A DNA stretch of 64,000 nucleotides from NCBI RefSeq assembly GCF_009908265.2, contig NZ_JAAATX020000001.1, positions 186,001 through 250,000 of the forward strand, written 5' to 3'. The notes beneath the pieces were generated by a model that ran no database searches, was not told the DNA's origin, and was given only the letters and a program-made list of their open reading frames with translations. Source of the stretch: Paragemmobacter amnigenus (GTDB taxonomy: Bacteria > Pseudomonadota > Alphaproteobacteria > Rhodobacterales > Rhodobacteraceae). The position numbers were made by a program, and so were the translations under genes. Shown here piece after piece: positions 19,541 through 28,909 of this stretch. Numbering within the stretch: the first letter of the stretch is position 1; each line of letters begins with the position of its first letter.

Positions 19541-19655
19541 AGCGGCCGGTCCGGTCATCCTCCGTTCACTGCCGCGCTGCGGGCCAAAGGGGCGTGACTT
19601 CGCCCGCGCAAAGCACTAGATGAAGCGCAGCCCTACCCTCGGATTCGGAGGCCCC

Positions 19656-21119
19656 ATGCGCCCCTTCCTCTCGCACCCCTTCGACGATGACAAACTGAAG
19701 GAGGAATGCGGCGTGTTCGGCGTGATCGGCGTGGCCGACGCGGCGAATTTCGTGGCCCTCGGCCTGCACGCCCTGCAACATCGCGGGCAGGAGGCGGGCG
19801 GGATCGTCGTCTATGATCCCGACCACGGGTTCAACTCGGCCCGCCGCTTCGGCTATGTGCGCGACAACTTCACCAAGGCGGATGTGATGGACACCCTGCC
19901 GGGCGAGCTTGCCATCGGCCATGTCCGCTATTCCACCGCAGGCTCCAAGGGCGCGACCGCGATCCGCGACGTGCAGCCCTTCTTCGGCGAATTCTCCATG
20001 GGTGGTGCGGCCATCGCCCATAACGGCAACCTGACCAACGCCGCCGCCCTGCGCCGCGAGCTGATCGAGCGCGGGTCGATCTTCCAGTCCTCGTCCGACA
20101 GCGAATGCATCATCCACCTGATGGCGCGGTCGATCCAGAAAACGATCCCCGAACGCATCAAGGACGCGCTGCGCCGGGTCGAGGGCGCCTTCTCGGTCGT
20201 GGCCATGACGCGGACGAAGCTGATCGGTGTGCGCGACCCGCTGGGCGTGCGGCCTCTGGTTCTGGGCAAGGTGGGCGACCACGGCTATGCCCTGTCGTCG
20301 GAAACCTGCGGGCTGGACATCATCGGCGCGGAATTCCTGCGCGAGATCGAACCCGGCGAGATGGTGGTGATCGAAGGCGGCAAGGTGGAAAGCTTCCGCC
20401 CCTTCTCGCCCGCCAAATCGCGCTTCTGCATCTTTGAACATGTCTATTTCAGCCGCCCCGACAGCATCCTTGGCGGCCGGTCGGTCTATGAGACGCGGCG
20501 CCAGATCGGCGTGGAACTGGCGCGCGAGGCGCCGGTTGAGGCGGATCTCGTCTGCCCCGTCCCCGACAGCGGCACCCCTGCCGCCATCGGCTATGCCGCC
20601 GAATCCGGTATCCCCTTCGGTCTGGGCATCACGCGCAACCAGTATATGGGGCGCACCTTCATCGAACCGACCGAGCAGATCCGCAACATGGGCGTGCGGC
20701 TGAAGCTGAACGTCAACCGCGCCCTGATCAAGGGCAAGCGGGTGATCCTTGTCGACGACTCGGTCGTGCGCGGGACCACCAGCCGCAAGATCAAGGACAT
20801 GATCCTCGATGCCGGCGCGGCAGAGGTCCATTTCCGCATCGCCTCGCCCCCGACCGCCTGGCCCTGTTTCTATGGCGTCGATACGCCGGAGCGGTCCAAG
20901 CTTCTGGCCGCAACCATGTCCGAGGACGAGATGCGCGACTGGATCGGGGTGGACAGCCTGAAATTCATCTCTCTGGACGGTCTTTACCGCGCCGCGGGCG
21001 AGGCGGGCGGGCGCGACGACGCCAATCCGCGCTATTGCGACGCCTGCTTCAGCGGGGACTATCCCGTCGCCCCCTCGGACAAGATCGAGGAAGGCTTCCA
21101 GATGAAGGCGGCAGAGTAA
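19656..21119 (+). CDS. purF: Amidophosphoribosyltransferase, iron-sulfur type
   Basis: 487 residues from ATG 19656, chosen because GGAGG precedes it; the upstream ATG at 19620 lacks a site. It makes phosphoribosylamine from PRPP and glutamine, the first step of purine synthesis. The nucleophile C18 follows a 17-residue propeptide in KEECGVFGVIG, as in the B. subtilis enzyme. Cysteines 258, 404, 461 and 464 match the four ligands of the [4Fe-4S] cluster of that type. The PRPP loop is VILVDDSVVRGTTS. Confidence 0.97.
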   Translation: MRPFLSHPFDDDKLKEECGVFGVIGVADAANFVALGLHALQHRGQEAGGIVVYDPDHGFNSARRFGYVRDNFTKADVMDTLPGELAIGHVRYSTAGSKGATAIRDVQPFFGEFSMGGAAIAHNGNLTNAAALRRELIERGSIFQSSSDSECIIHLMARSIQKTIPERIKDALRRVEGAFSVVAMTRTKLIGVRDPLGVRPLVLGKVGDHGYALSSETCGLDIIGAEFLREIEPGEMVVIEGGKVESFRPFSPAKSRFCIFEHVYFSRPDSILGGRSVYETRRQIGVELAREAPVEADLVCPVPDSGTPAAIGYAAESGIPFGLGITRNQYMGRTFIEPTEQIRNMGVRLKLNVNRALIKGKRVILVDDSVVRGTTSRKIKDMILDAGAAEVHFRIASPPTAWPCFYGVDTPERSKLLAATMSEDEMRDWIGVDSLKFISLDGLYRAAGEAGGRDDANPRYCDACFSGDYPVAPSDKIEEGFQMKAAE

Positions 21120-21125
21120 CCGCCG

Positions 21126-21178
21126 CCCATTTTCCGTTCCCAAATATCCCACGGGGGTCCGGGGGTGTGAAACCCCCG
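21126..21178 (-). repeat. Dispersed intergenic repeat, copy 1
   Basis: Bases 21126-21149 are identical to 58168-58191 (24 bases, core CCCAAATATCC). The remainder holds a hairpin, CGGGGG (21160-21165) and CCCCCG (21173-21178). A diverged copy in the other orientation is at 51455-51504. It lies between purF and an SDR gene and may act as a terminator or RNA-end element. Confidence 0.65.
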
Positions 21179-21207
21179 CACCTGCCGGATCAGGAAAGAC
21201 CGAACCC

Positions 21208-21870
21208 ATGTCCCAGAAGATCGCACTCGTGACCGGAGCCTCGCGCGGGCTTGGCGCGGCCATGGCCGAACAGCTGGCCCTGCGCGGGTGGCATGTGGTG
21301 GCCGTGGCACGCACCGTGGGCGGGCTGGAGGAACTGGATGACCGCGTGAAGGCGGCGGGGCTGCCCGGTGCGGGGGGGCTGACGCTGGCACCGATGGATG
21401 TGACCAATGACGATGCGATGCGACATCTGTGCCGGTCGGTGCATGACCGCTGGGGGCATCTTGACCTGTGGGTTCATGCGGCCATCCATGCCGCGCCGCT
21501 GGCGCCGATGGGGTCGCTGGATGCCAAGGATTGGGAAAAGTCCATCGCGACCAACACGCGGGCGACGGGGATGCTGATCCCGATGGTGGAGCCGCTGCTG
21601 CGCGCCGCCCCGGCGGGGATGGCGATGTTCCTTGACGATCCGAAGGCGGGCGAGAAGTTCTATGGCGCCTATGGCGCGACCAAGGCGGCGCAGATCGCGC
21701 TGGCGCGGTCCTGGGCGGCCGAGGGGGCAAAGCACGGGCCCCGCGTGGTGATCGGCACGCCCGCGCCGATGCCGACCGCCGTGCGCGCGCGGTTCCACCC
21801 CGGCGAGGACCGTTCGAAACTGGCCGATGTGCGGGCCGAGGCGGCGCGTCTGCTGGACCTGGTGAACTAA
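21208..21870 (+). CDS. Divergent SDR family protein
   Basis: 220 residues with the cofactor motif VTGASRGLG near 8-16 and YGATK matching the YxxxK pair. The usual NNAG is replaced by WVHAAIHAAP, and the serine expected about 13 residues before the tyrosine is missing (MFLDDPKAGEKFYGAYGATK). It may therefore bind NAD(P) without normal dehydrogenase activity. GGAAAGA precedes ATG 21208 by several bases. It lies 71 bases upstream of a DHRS6-like SDR on the same strand. Confidence 0.78.
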   Translation: MSQKIALVTGASRGLGAAMAEQLALRGWHVVAVARTVGGLEELDDRVKAAGLPGAGGLTLAPMDVTNDDAMRHLCRSVHDRWGHLDLWVHAAIHAAPLAPMGSLDAKDWEKSIATNTRATGMLIPMVEPLLRAAPAGMAMFLDDPKAGEKFYGAYGATKAAQIALARSWAAEGAKHGPRVVIGTPAPMPTAVRARFHPGEDRSKLADVRAEAARLLDLVN

Positions 21871-21941
21871 CATGTCAGTTTGCGCTTGCCCCTGACGGGC
21901 GCTTCCGCTTGACTGCGGGGTGTCGCGACAGGGAGTTTGCC

Positions 21942-22676
21942 ATGCGCCTTTCCGGAAAGACCGCCTTTTGCACCGCCTCGGGCGCGGGGATCGGGCTTGC
22001 CACCGTGCGGGCCTTCAAGGCCGAAGGGGCGCGGGTCATCGCCACCGACATCAACATGAACGCGGTGGAGGCGCTGCGCGCCGAGGGGATCGAGGCGCAT
22101 CGTCTGGACGTTACCGACGGCGCGGCGGTCAAGGCGATGGCGGCAGAGGTGGGGGCGGTGGATGTGCTGTTCAACTGCGCGGGTTTCGTCCATGCGGGCA
22201 CCATCCTTGACTGCGAGGAAAAGGATTTCGACTTTTCGGTCGAGTTGAACGTCAAGGCGCTCTATCGCGTGACGCGGGCCTTTTTGCCTGCAATGCTGGA
22301 GAATGGCGGCGGGTCGATCGTCAACATCGCCTCGGTCGCGTCCAGCATCATCGCGGCGCCCAACCGCTTCGTCTATGGCGCGACGAAGGCGGCGGTGATC
22401 GGGATCACGAAATCGGTGGCGGCGGATTACGTGACAAAGGGCATCCGCTGCAACGCGATCTGCCCCGCCACGGTGGAAAGCCCGTCGCTGGAACAGCGGA
22501 TGCGCGCGCAAGGCGATTACGAGGCGGCGCGCGCGGCCTTCATCGCGCGCCAACCCATGGGGCGGATCGGCCAGCCGGAGGAAATCGCGGCACTGGCGGT
22601 CTATCTGGCCAGCGACGAAAGCGCCTTCATGTCGGGTCAGGCCATCAGCATTGATGGCGGCTGGACGAATGTCTGA
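21942..22676 (+). CDS. SDR family oxidoreductase, DHRS6/BDH2-like
   Basis: 244 residues from ATG 21942, preceded by AGGGAG; an upstream ATG at 21909 adds only 11 residues. Motifs are TASGAGIGLATV, NCAGFVHAGTILDCEEKDFD, NIASVASSI, YGATK and SDESAFMSGQAISIDGGW. These segments closely follow the animal DHRS6 (cytosolic 3-hydroxybutyrate/4-oxoproline reductase) pattern; bacterial relatives include 2-keto-3-deoxy-L-fuconate dehydrogenases. The substrate here is not determined by context. It converges on rnj. Confidence 0.87.
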   Translation: MRLSGKTAFCTASGAGIGLATVRAFKAEGARVIATDINMNAVEALRAEGIEAHRLDVTDGAAVKAMAAEVGAVDVLFNCAGFVHAGTILDCEEKDFDFSVELNVKALYRVTRAFLPAMLENGGGSIVNIASVASSIIAAPNRFVYGATKAAVIGITKSVAADYVTKGIRCNAICPATVESPSLEQRMRAQGDYEAARAAFIARQPMGRIGQPEEIAALAVYLASDESAFMSGQAISIDGGWTNV

Positions 22677-22683
22677 GGCGCAA

Positions 22684-22703
22684 GATGGGCCATGTTGCCC
22701 ATC
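22684..22703. terminator. Hairpin between convergent SDR gene and rnj
   Basis: GATGGGC (22684-22690) pairs with GCCCATC (22697-22703) in the 36-base gap between the two convergent stops. It could serve both directions, although no T-run is present on either side. Confidence 0.5.
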
Positions 22704-22712
22704 CTGCCCGCA

Positions 22713-24383
22713 TCATTCGGCCATCAGGCGGCTGACCACGACGGTGACTTCGGGCTTCTTGCCGATCTCCTCCATCGCGACCTGCCGCACGATGCGGCGC
22801 AGCGCCTCGTCCAGCTTGTCGTCGTCGCGCAGGATCTTGCGCCCTGCCCCGTCGATGAAGTCGTTAAGTTCGCCCTCCATCGTTTCCGCCAGCGGACCGG
22901 AGCGGCCCTTTTCGGACAGGCCCATGATTTCCACCCAGGCGTCGCCCAGCGTTTCGTTGTCGTCGTCGAGGATGACGGTGACCATCACATGCCCGTTCAG
23001 CGCCATGCGGATCCGGTCGCGGATCACGCCGTCCAGCGCGCCGACGATCGAGGTGCCGTCAAGGTAGAGCCGGCCCGTTTCCACATGTTCCACCGTGACC
23101 GGCGCCTCGCCCGTCAGGTCGACCATCATGCCGTTGGTGACGATGGCGGTGGCAATGCCCGCCTCGGCCCCAATGCGGGCATGTTCGCGCAGGTGGCGGT
23201 GTTCGCCGTGCATCGGGATCAGCATGTCGGGCAGCAGCAGGCGGTGGACATGTTCCAGATCGGGGCGGTTGGCATGGCCCGAGACGTGGTATTTGCCGCC
23301 GCCGTCATCCATCACGTCGACGCCGCGTTCCGACAGGTTGTTGACGATGCGCAGCACCTCGCGCTCGTTGCCGGGGATGGTTTTCGAGGAGAAGAGGAAG
23401 AGGTCGCCCTGCTTCAGCTCCATCCCCAGATATTTCCCGCGCGAGAGCTGGGCACTGGCCGCGCGGCGTTCGCCCTGCGATCCGGTGACGATGAGCATGA
23501 GGTTGCCGCGCGGGATGTCGGCGGCATCTTCGGGGCTGACGGTGCGGGGAAAGCCGGTCAGGACGCCGGACTGTTCCGCCGCCGTCACCATCCGCTTCAT
23601 CGCACGGCCCATCAGGCAGACCGAACGGTCGGCGGCGCGGGCGGCTTCGGCCAGCGTCTTCAGGCGGGCGACGTTCGAGGCGAAGGTGGTTGCCACCACC
23701 ATCCCGCCATGGCCCGCGATCAGTTCACGGATCGGTTCGCGGATGGAGCTTTCAGACCGGCCGGCATGGAGGCTGAAGACATTGGTCGAGTCGCACATGA
23801 GCGCCTTCACGGGGCGTTCGGCAGCGATTTCGGTGAATCGGGCATCATCCCATGCCTCGCCCACGACGGGGTTGTGGTCCAGCTTGAAATCGCCGGAATG
23901 GACGATCCGCCCTGCCGGCGTGTCGATCAGCAGCGCGGCGCTTTCGGGGATGGAGTGGCTGACGGGGACGAACTGCACCTTGAAGGGGCCGACCTCGACC
24001 GTCTCGGGGCGCGGGGCGACGATGTTGATCGCCTCGACCGGAAGGCCCTGCTCTTCGAATTTCAGGCGGCCGATGGTGGCGGTGAAGCGGCGGGCATAGA
24101 CCGGCTTTTGCAGGCGCGGCCAGAGATGGCCGAGCGCGCCGATATGATCCTCATGCGCGTGGGTGATGAAGATGGCGTCCAGACGGTCGAGGTTGTCTTC
24201 CAGCCATGCCATGTCGGGCAGGATCAGATCGACGCCGGGGGTGGTGTCCATGTCCGGAAAGGTCACGCCCATATCGACAAGGATCAGGCGTTCCTTCCCC
24301 GCCGGACCATAGCCGTAGACATAGGCGTTCATGCCGATCTCCCCGGCACCGCCGAGAGGAAGATAGATCAGCCGGTTCGTCAT
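22713..24383 (-). CDS. rnj: Ribonuclease J
   Basis: 556 residues, the normal size. RNase J is a metallo-beta-lactamase/beta-CASP nuclease with 5'-3' exonuclease and endonuclease activity in RNA processing. The zinc ligands are H75, H77, D79 and H80 in THAHEDHIGA, after LPLGGAGEIGMNAYVY. Further metal motifs include VSHSIPES and HSGDFKLD; beta-CASP motifs include CDSTN and HVSGHANR. Its ATG overlaps the coaX stop (ATGA), so it is the last gene of the nuo-birA-coaX-rnj unit. Confidence 0.97.
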   Translation of the reverse strand: MTNRLIYLPLGGAGEIGMNAYVYGYGPAGKERLILVDMGVTFPDMDTTPGVDLILPDMAWLEDNLDRLDAIFITHAHEDHIGALGHLWPRLQKPVYARRFTATIGRLKFEEQGLPVEAINIVAPRPETVEVGPFKVQFVPVSHSIPESAALLIDTPAGRIVHSGDFKLDHNPVVGEAWDDARFTEIAAERPVKALMCDSTNVFSLHAGRSESSIREPIRELIAGHGGMVVATTFASNVARLKTLAEAARAADRSVCLMGRAMKRMVTAAEQSGVLTGFPRTVSPEDAADIPRGNLMLIVTGSQGERRAASAQLSRGKYLGMELKQGDLFLFSSKTIPGNEREVLRIVNNLSERGVDVMDDGGGKYHVSGHANRPDLEHVHRLLLPDMLIPMHGEHRHLREHARIGAEAGIATAIVTNGMMVDLTGEAPVTVEHVETGRLYLDGTSIVGALDGVIRDRIRMALNGHVMVTVILDDDNETLGDAWVEIMGLSEKGRSGPLAETMEGELNDFIDGAGRKILRDDDKLDEALRRIVRQVAMEEIGKKPEVTVVVSRLMAE

Positions 24384-25159
24384 GCGTTTTCCAGTTCCTT
24401 GTTGTGCCGGTCGATGAGCATCAGACCATGCATGGTCAGGTCATCCTCGACGCTGTCAAATAGTGCGGTATCCTGCGCGAACAGGGAGGCGAGGCCGCCT
24501 GTCGCAATTACTTTCATGGGACGGTCGCGTTCCTTGCGGACTTCGCGCACGATGCCTTCGACCAGCCCGATATATCCCCAGTACACGCCGGACTGCATGC
24601 AGGCCACCGTATTCGTCCCGATGGCGCGGGCGGGGCGGCTGATATCGACATGCGGCAGGGCGGCGGCGGCCATGTGCAGCGCCTCGAGCGACAGGTTCAC
24701 GCCGGGGGCGATGACGCCGCCGATATAGGCGCCGTCCGTATCGACCACGTCGAAGGTGGTGGCGGTGCCGAAATCCACGACGATCAGGTCGCCGCCATGG
24801 CGGTCATGCGCGCCCACTGTGTTGACCAGACGGTCGGGACCGACAGTCGTGCCCTGATCCACGCGGGGGGCGACGGGCAGGCGGCATTCCGGTTTGCCCA
24901 CGACCAGCGGGCGGCAGTCGAAATAGCGGTTGCACAGGACGCGCAGGTTGAACACGACGCGCGGCACGGTGGAGGAGATGATGGCATCGGTGATCTTCGC
25001 CTCGGTCCGTGTCAGCATCATGAGAGAGGACAGCCAGACATGGTATTCATCCGCCGTCCGCTTGTGATCGGTGGCGATGCGCCATGTGGCGATGAACCTT
25101 TCGCCGTTCCAGATGGAAAAGACCGTGTTGGTATTGCCGCAATCGATGGCCAGCAGCAT
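24380..25159 (-). CDS. coaX: Type III pantothenate kinase
   Basis: 259 residues. CoaX phosphorylates pantothenate, the first step of coenzyme A synthesis. It has the ASKHA phosphate loop DCGNTNTVFSIW (6-17), the type III signature GPDRLVNTVGAHDR and VVDFGTATTFDVV, and the C-terminal TGGLASLFA. Type III enzymes are insensitive to CoA feedback and need a monovalent cation. It lies 12 bases after birA and overlaps rnj by four. Confidence 0.96.
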   Translation of the reverse strand: MLLAIDCGNTNTVFSIWNGERFIATWRIATDHKRTADEYHVWLSSLMMLTRTEAKITDAIISSTVPRVVFNLRVLCNRYFDCRPLVVGKPECRLPVAPRVDQGTTVGPDRLVNTVGAHDRHGGDLIVVDFGTATTFDVVDTDGAYIGGVIAPGVNLSLEALHMAAAALPHVDISRPARAIGTNTVACMQSGVYWGYIGLVEGIVREVRKERDRPMKVIATGGLASLFAQDTALFDSVEDDLTMHGLMLIDRHNKELENA

Positions 25160-25171
25160 GGCGCGCCCCCG

Positions 25172-25930
25172 TCAGAAGAACACCTCCGCCGCCGGAATGG
25201 CGACGGGGCCTTGGCTTTGGCGCAGGATGAGTGCGCCCGTCTCGTCTATGGTCTGGAATACGCCCTCGCGCGTTTCGGTGCCGGTGCGGGCGCGGATGGT
25301 TTCGCCAAGGCGGGCGGCATGGGCAAGCCATGCCTCGCGCAGGGGGGCGAAGCCTTGGGTGGTGAAGGCCGTCTCCCACCGCGCATAGGCGGGGGCGAGG
25401 GCGTCGAGAAACGCCTCGGGCGTGACGCGCAGGCCGGTTTCCGACAGGAGCGTGACGGGGGGCACGGCGCCTTGTTCCACCTGCGCGGGGTCGGGGGCGG
25501 CGATCAGGTTGACGCCGATCCCGATGGCAAGGTGTTGCACCCCCTGCCCTGCCCCGCTGCTTTCCAGCAGAATCCCCGCGACCTTGCCGCCGTTCAGCAG
25601 CACGTCATTGGGCCATTTGAGCCTGAACGCCTCGGGCAGGCCCGTCAGCGCGACGAAGGCATCGCGCAGGGCGAGTGCTGCCGCGAAGGAGCGGAGCGCC
25701 ACGGTCGCGGCGGGTTCGGTCGGGTGCAGAAGAAGCGTGCCGTGGAAATTCCCGCGCGGGCTGGCCCAGGCGCGGGCGCGGCGGCCGCGGCCTGCCGTCT
25801 GTTCGCCTGCCACAATCCAGCAAGGCCCCGCGTGATGCGGGGCCAGCCGGAACGCCTCGGCATTGGTGCTGTCGACCGTGTCGAGGAGGTGGCGACCCAC
25901 CCCCTGCGGCCATTTGGCCTTACCTGACAA
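25172..25930 (-). CDS. birA: Biotin--[acetyl-CoA-carboxylase] ligase
   Basis: 252 residues, probably from TTG 25930, which overlaps the end of nuoN by 11 bases; GTG 25900 is an alternative. It activates biotin as biotinyl-AMP and transfers it to the carboxylase carrier protein. The catalytic loop is [11 protein letters not shown] and [19 protein letters not shown] follows. There is no N-terminal helix-turn-helix, so it is a class I enzyme without repressor function. Placement after nuoN is recurrent in Rhodobacteraceae. Confidence 0.94.
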   Translation of the reverse strand: MSGKAKWPQGVGRHLLDTVDSTNAEAFRLAPHHAGPCWIVAGEQTAGRGRRARAWASPRGNFHGTLLLHPTEPAATVALRSFAAALALRDAFVALTGLPEAFRLKWPNDVLLNGGKVAGILLESSGAGQGVQHLAIGIGVNLIAAPDPAQVEQGAVPPVTLLSETGLRVTPEAFLDALAPAYARWETAFTTQGFAPLREAWLAHAARLGETIRARTGTETREGVFQTIDETGALILRQSQGPVAIPAAEVFF

Positions 25931-27356
25931 GGGCTTCCGCCGCGATGGCGGCTGCGGGCTGGATGCCGAAGAGGTTGACGATGCCCGCCACCATGATCAC
26001 CGCGACCGCAACCAGCATCGCCCATTGGGCGGGGGCCATGCGCGACTCCACGCCTTCGGTTTCCTTGCCGAAATACATGAAGAACACGATGCGCAGGTAG
26101 TAGAAGGCACCGATGACAGAGGCCACGGCACCGGCCAGCGCAAGCCATATCATATCCGCATCGACCGCCGCCTTCAGCACGTAGAACTTGCCGAAGAAGC
26201 CGACCATGGGCGGCACGCCTGCAAGGCTGAACATCAGGACCAGCATGGCCAGCGCCTTGAGCGGTTCCTTCTTGGCGAACATGTTCAGGCTGTCGATGGT
26301 GGTGACGGGGCGGCCGTCCTTTTCCATCGACAGGATGAAGGCGAAGGTGCCGACATTCATGGTAACGTAGATCGCCATGTAGACGAGCATGGCCGTCACC
26401 CCTTCGGCCGTGCCGGAGGCGAGGCCGACCAGCGCATAGCCCATATGGGCGATGGAGGAATAGGCCATCAGGCGCTTGATGTCCTTCTGCCCGATCGCCG
26501 CGACGGCGCCGAGGAACATGGAGATCACGGCCAGAGCGGCAAGGACCTGCGTCCAGTCGCCGGGGATCGCGCCGAAGGCATCCCAGGACAGGCGGGCCAG
26601 CAGGGCCATGGCGGCGACCTTGGGCGCGGTGGCGAAGAAGGCCGTCACCGGAGTGGGCGAGCCTTCATAGACATCGGGCGTCCACATGTGGAAGGGCGCG
26701 GCCGAGACCTTGAAGGCCAGACCCGCCAGCATGAACACCAGACCGAAGAGCAGCCCCAGCGGCGCGCCATGGTCCAGCGTCGACAGGATGCCGGAGAAGA
26801 GCGTGGTGCCCGCATAGCCATAGGTCAGCGACGCGCCGTAAAGCAGGATGCCCGAGGAGAGCGCGCCGAGGACGAAGTATTTGAGGCCGGCTTCGGTGGA
26901 TTTAACGCTATCGCGGCGCAGGGCGGCGACGACGTAGAGCGCCAGAGACTGCAGCTCGAGCCCAAGGTAGAGCGCCATCAGGTCGCCCGCCGAGACCATC
27001 ATCATCATGCCGACGACCGAAAGCGCCAACAGGATCGGATATTCGAAACGCAGCAGGTCGCGGCGGATCATGTAATCCTGCGACATGATCAGCACGGCGG
27101 CGGCCGAGATCAGGATGGTGACCTTGGCAAAGCGCGCGAAGGGATCGTCGATGAACATACCACCGAAGGCGGCACGTTCCCCTTCACCGCCCGCGCCGAT
27201 CCAGAGCGCGAGGGCAAGGAAGAGGCCGGCAGTCGCCCAGCTGATCAGAGGCGCGACCTTGTCCTTGGAGGTGTAGACACCGAACATCAGCGCGGCCATG
27301 GCATAGACGGCCAGCACGACCTCGGGCAGGACGGTGGAGAAATCTTGCGGGGTCAT
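25920..27356 (-). CDS. nuoN: NADH-quinone oxidoreductase subunit N
   Basis: 478 residues from ATG 27356 ([12 protein letters not shown]), with GAAGGGA upstream; an earlier in-frame start overlaps nuoM's terminal region. It is an antiporter-like proton-pumping subunit with about 14 membrane helices. Conserved features include [28 protein letters not shown] with the key lysine, and [19 protein letters not shown]. It is the last structural complex I gene and lies 13 bases after nuoM. Confidence 0.97.
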   Translation of the reverse strand: MTPQDFSTVLPEVVLAVYAMAALMFGVYTSKDKVAPLISWATAGLFLALALWIGAGGEGERAAFGGMFIDDPFARFAKVTILISAAAVLIMSQDYMIRRDLLRFEYPILLALSVVGMMMMVSAGDLMALYLGLELQSLALYVVAALRRDSVKSTEAGLKYFVLGALSSGILLYGASLTYGYAGTTLFSGILSTLDHGAPLGLLFGLVFMLAGLAFKVSAAPFHMWTPDVYEGSPTPVTAFFATAPKVAAMALLARLSWDAFGAIPGDWTQVLAALAVISMFLGAVAAIGQKDIKRLMAYSSIAHMGYALVGLASGTAEGVTAMLVYMAIYVTMNVGTFAFILSMEKDGRPVTTIDSLNMFAKKEPLKALAMLVLMFSLAGVPPMVGFFGKFYVLKAAVDADMIWLALAGAVASVIGAFYYLRIVFFMYFGKETEGVESRMAPAQWAMLVAVAVIMVAGIVNLFGIQPAAAIAAEALVR

Positions 27357-27369
27357 CCGATACGTCCCT

Positions 27370-28908
27370 TCAGTTCGTGGCAAGCTGCGTGCCGTCCACG
27401 ACGGGCAGCGCAGCCTGATAGTCGGTGATCAGCGCCGACACGCTGGGACCGATGACGTCGGTCACGAGCGAGGGGTAGACGCCGAGAAGCAGGGTCATGG
27501 CGACGAGCGGGGCGAAGATCGCCTTCTCGCGGCCCGTCATGTCGGTGATGGACTTCAGCGCCTCTTTCACCAGATCGCCCATGACGACGCGGCGATAAAG
27601 CCAGAGGGCGTAGGCCGCCGACAGGATCACGCCCGTGGTGGCCACGGCGGCGACCCAGGTGTTGACCTGGAAGATGCCCATGAGCGTGAGGAATTCGCCC
27701 ACGAAGCCCGAGGTGCCCGGAAGGCCCACATTGGCCATGGTGAAGAACATGAAGATCATCGCATAGGCGGGCATCCGGTTCACGAGACCGCCATAGGCGT
27801 CGATCTCGCGCGTGTGCATCCGGTCATAGATCACACCCACGCAGAGGAAGAGCGCGCCGGAGATGAAGCCGTGCGAGAGCATCTGGAAGATGGCCCCGTC
27901 GATGCCCTGCTGGTTGGCGGTGAAGATGCCCATGGTGACGTAGCCCATGTGGGCGACGGAGGAATAGGCGATCAGCTTCTTCATGTCCGACTGCGCCAGC
28001 GCGACCAGCGAGGTATAGACGATGGCGATGGCCGACATCCAGAACACCAAAGGCGCGAGCAGGTCGGATGCCACCGGGAACATCGGCAGCGAGAAGCGCA
28101 GAAAGCCATAGCCCCCCATCTTCAGCAGGATTGCGGCCAGCACGACCGACCCTGCGGTCGGCGCCTGAACGTGGGCATCGGGCAGCCATGTATGCACCGG
28201 CCACATCGGCATCTTCACCGCAAACGAGGCGAAGAAGGCCAGCCACAGCAGCGTCTGCATCCCGCCCACGATATGGACGCCCAGCACCTGCATATCCGCG
28301 GACCCGAAATTGTGGGCCAGAAGCGACGGTATGTCGGTGGTGCCCGCATCCATATACATCGCGATCATCGCGACCAGCATCAGGACGGACCCGAGGAAGG
28401 TGTAGAGGAAGAACTTGAAGGCCGCGTAGATGCGTTCCTTGCCGCCCCAGATGCCGATGATCAGGAACATCGGGATCAGACCGGCTTCGAAGAACAGATA
28501 GAACAGCACCATGTCCAGCGCGCAGAACACGCCGAGCATCAGCGTTTCCAGCATCAGGAAGGCGATCATGTATTCCTTCACGCGATGCTCCACCTCCCAG
28601 CAGGCGGCGATGGTGATCGGCATGAGGAAGGTCGTCAGCATCACGAAGAGGACCGAGATACCGTCGACGCCCATCTTGTATTTCAGGCCGAGGATCCAGT
28701 CATATTCCTCGACAAACTGGAAGCCGGTATTGGCCGGATCGAAGCCCACGAGCACGAAGAGCGACACGAGGAAGGTCGCCGTGGTGGCCAGAAGGGCCAG
28801 CCATTTCGCATTCCGCCGCGCCGCCGCGTCGTCCCCGCGCAGGAAGAGCGCGAGGATGGCTGCGGCCACCGCCGGAATGAAGGTGATGATGGAGAGGAGG
28901 TTTTCCAT
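27370..28908 (-). CDS. nuoM: NADH-quinone oxidoreductase subunit M
   Basis: 512 residues with about 14 membrane helices. It is the second antiporter-like proton-pumping subunit of complex I. Conserved segments are [37 protein letters not shown] with the essential glutamate region, [19 protein letters not shown] and [13 protein letters not shown]. It follows nuoL by one base and precedes nuoN, the standard order. Confidence 0.98.
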   Translation of the reverse strand: MENLLSIITFIPAVAAAILALFLRGDDAAARRNAKWLALLATTATFLVSLFVLVGFDPANTGFQFVEEYDWILGLKYKMGVDGISVLFVMLTTFLMPITIAACWEVEHRVKEYMIAFLMLETLMLGVFCALDMVLFYLFFEAGLIPMFLIIGIWGGKERIYAAFKFFLYTFLGSVLMLVAMIAMYMDAGTTDIPSLLAHNFGSADMQVLGVHIVGGMQTLLWLAFFASFAVKMPMWPVHTWLPDAHVQAPTAGSVVLAAILLKMGGYGFLRFSLPMFPVASDLLAPLVFWMSAIAIVYTSLVALAQSDMKKLIAYSSVAHMGYVTMGIFTANQQGIDGAIFQMLSHGFISGALFLCVGVIYDRMHTREIDAYGGLVNRMPAYAMIFMFFTMANVGLPGTSGFVGEFLTLMGIFQVNTWVAAVATTGVILSAAYALWLYRRVVMGDLVKEALKSITDMTGREKAIFAPLVAMTLLLGVYPSLVTDVIGPSVSALITDYQAALPVVDGTQLATN

Positions 28909-28909
28909 A

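Noticed and set aside
22692-25927. Plus-strand open frames of 678 and 425 residues opposite rnj, coaX and birA.
   Set aside because: The minus strand encodes three clear enzymes with complete motifs; the plus frames have shadow composition.
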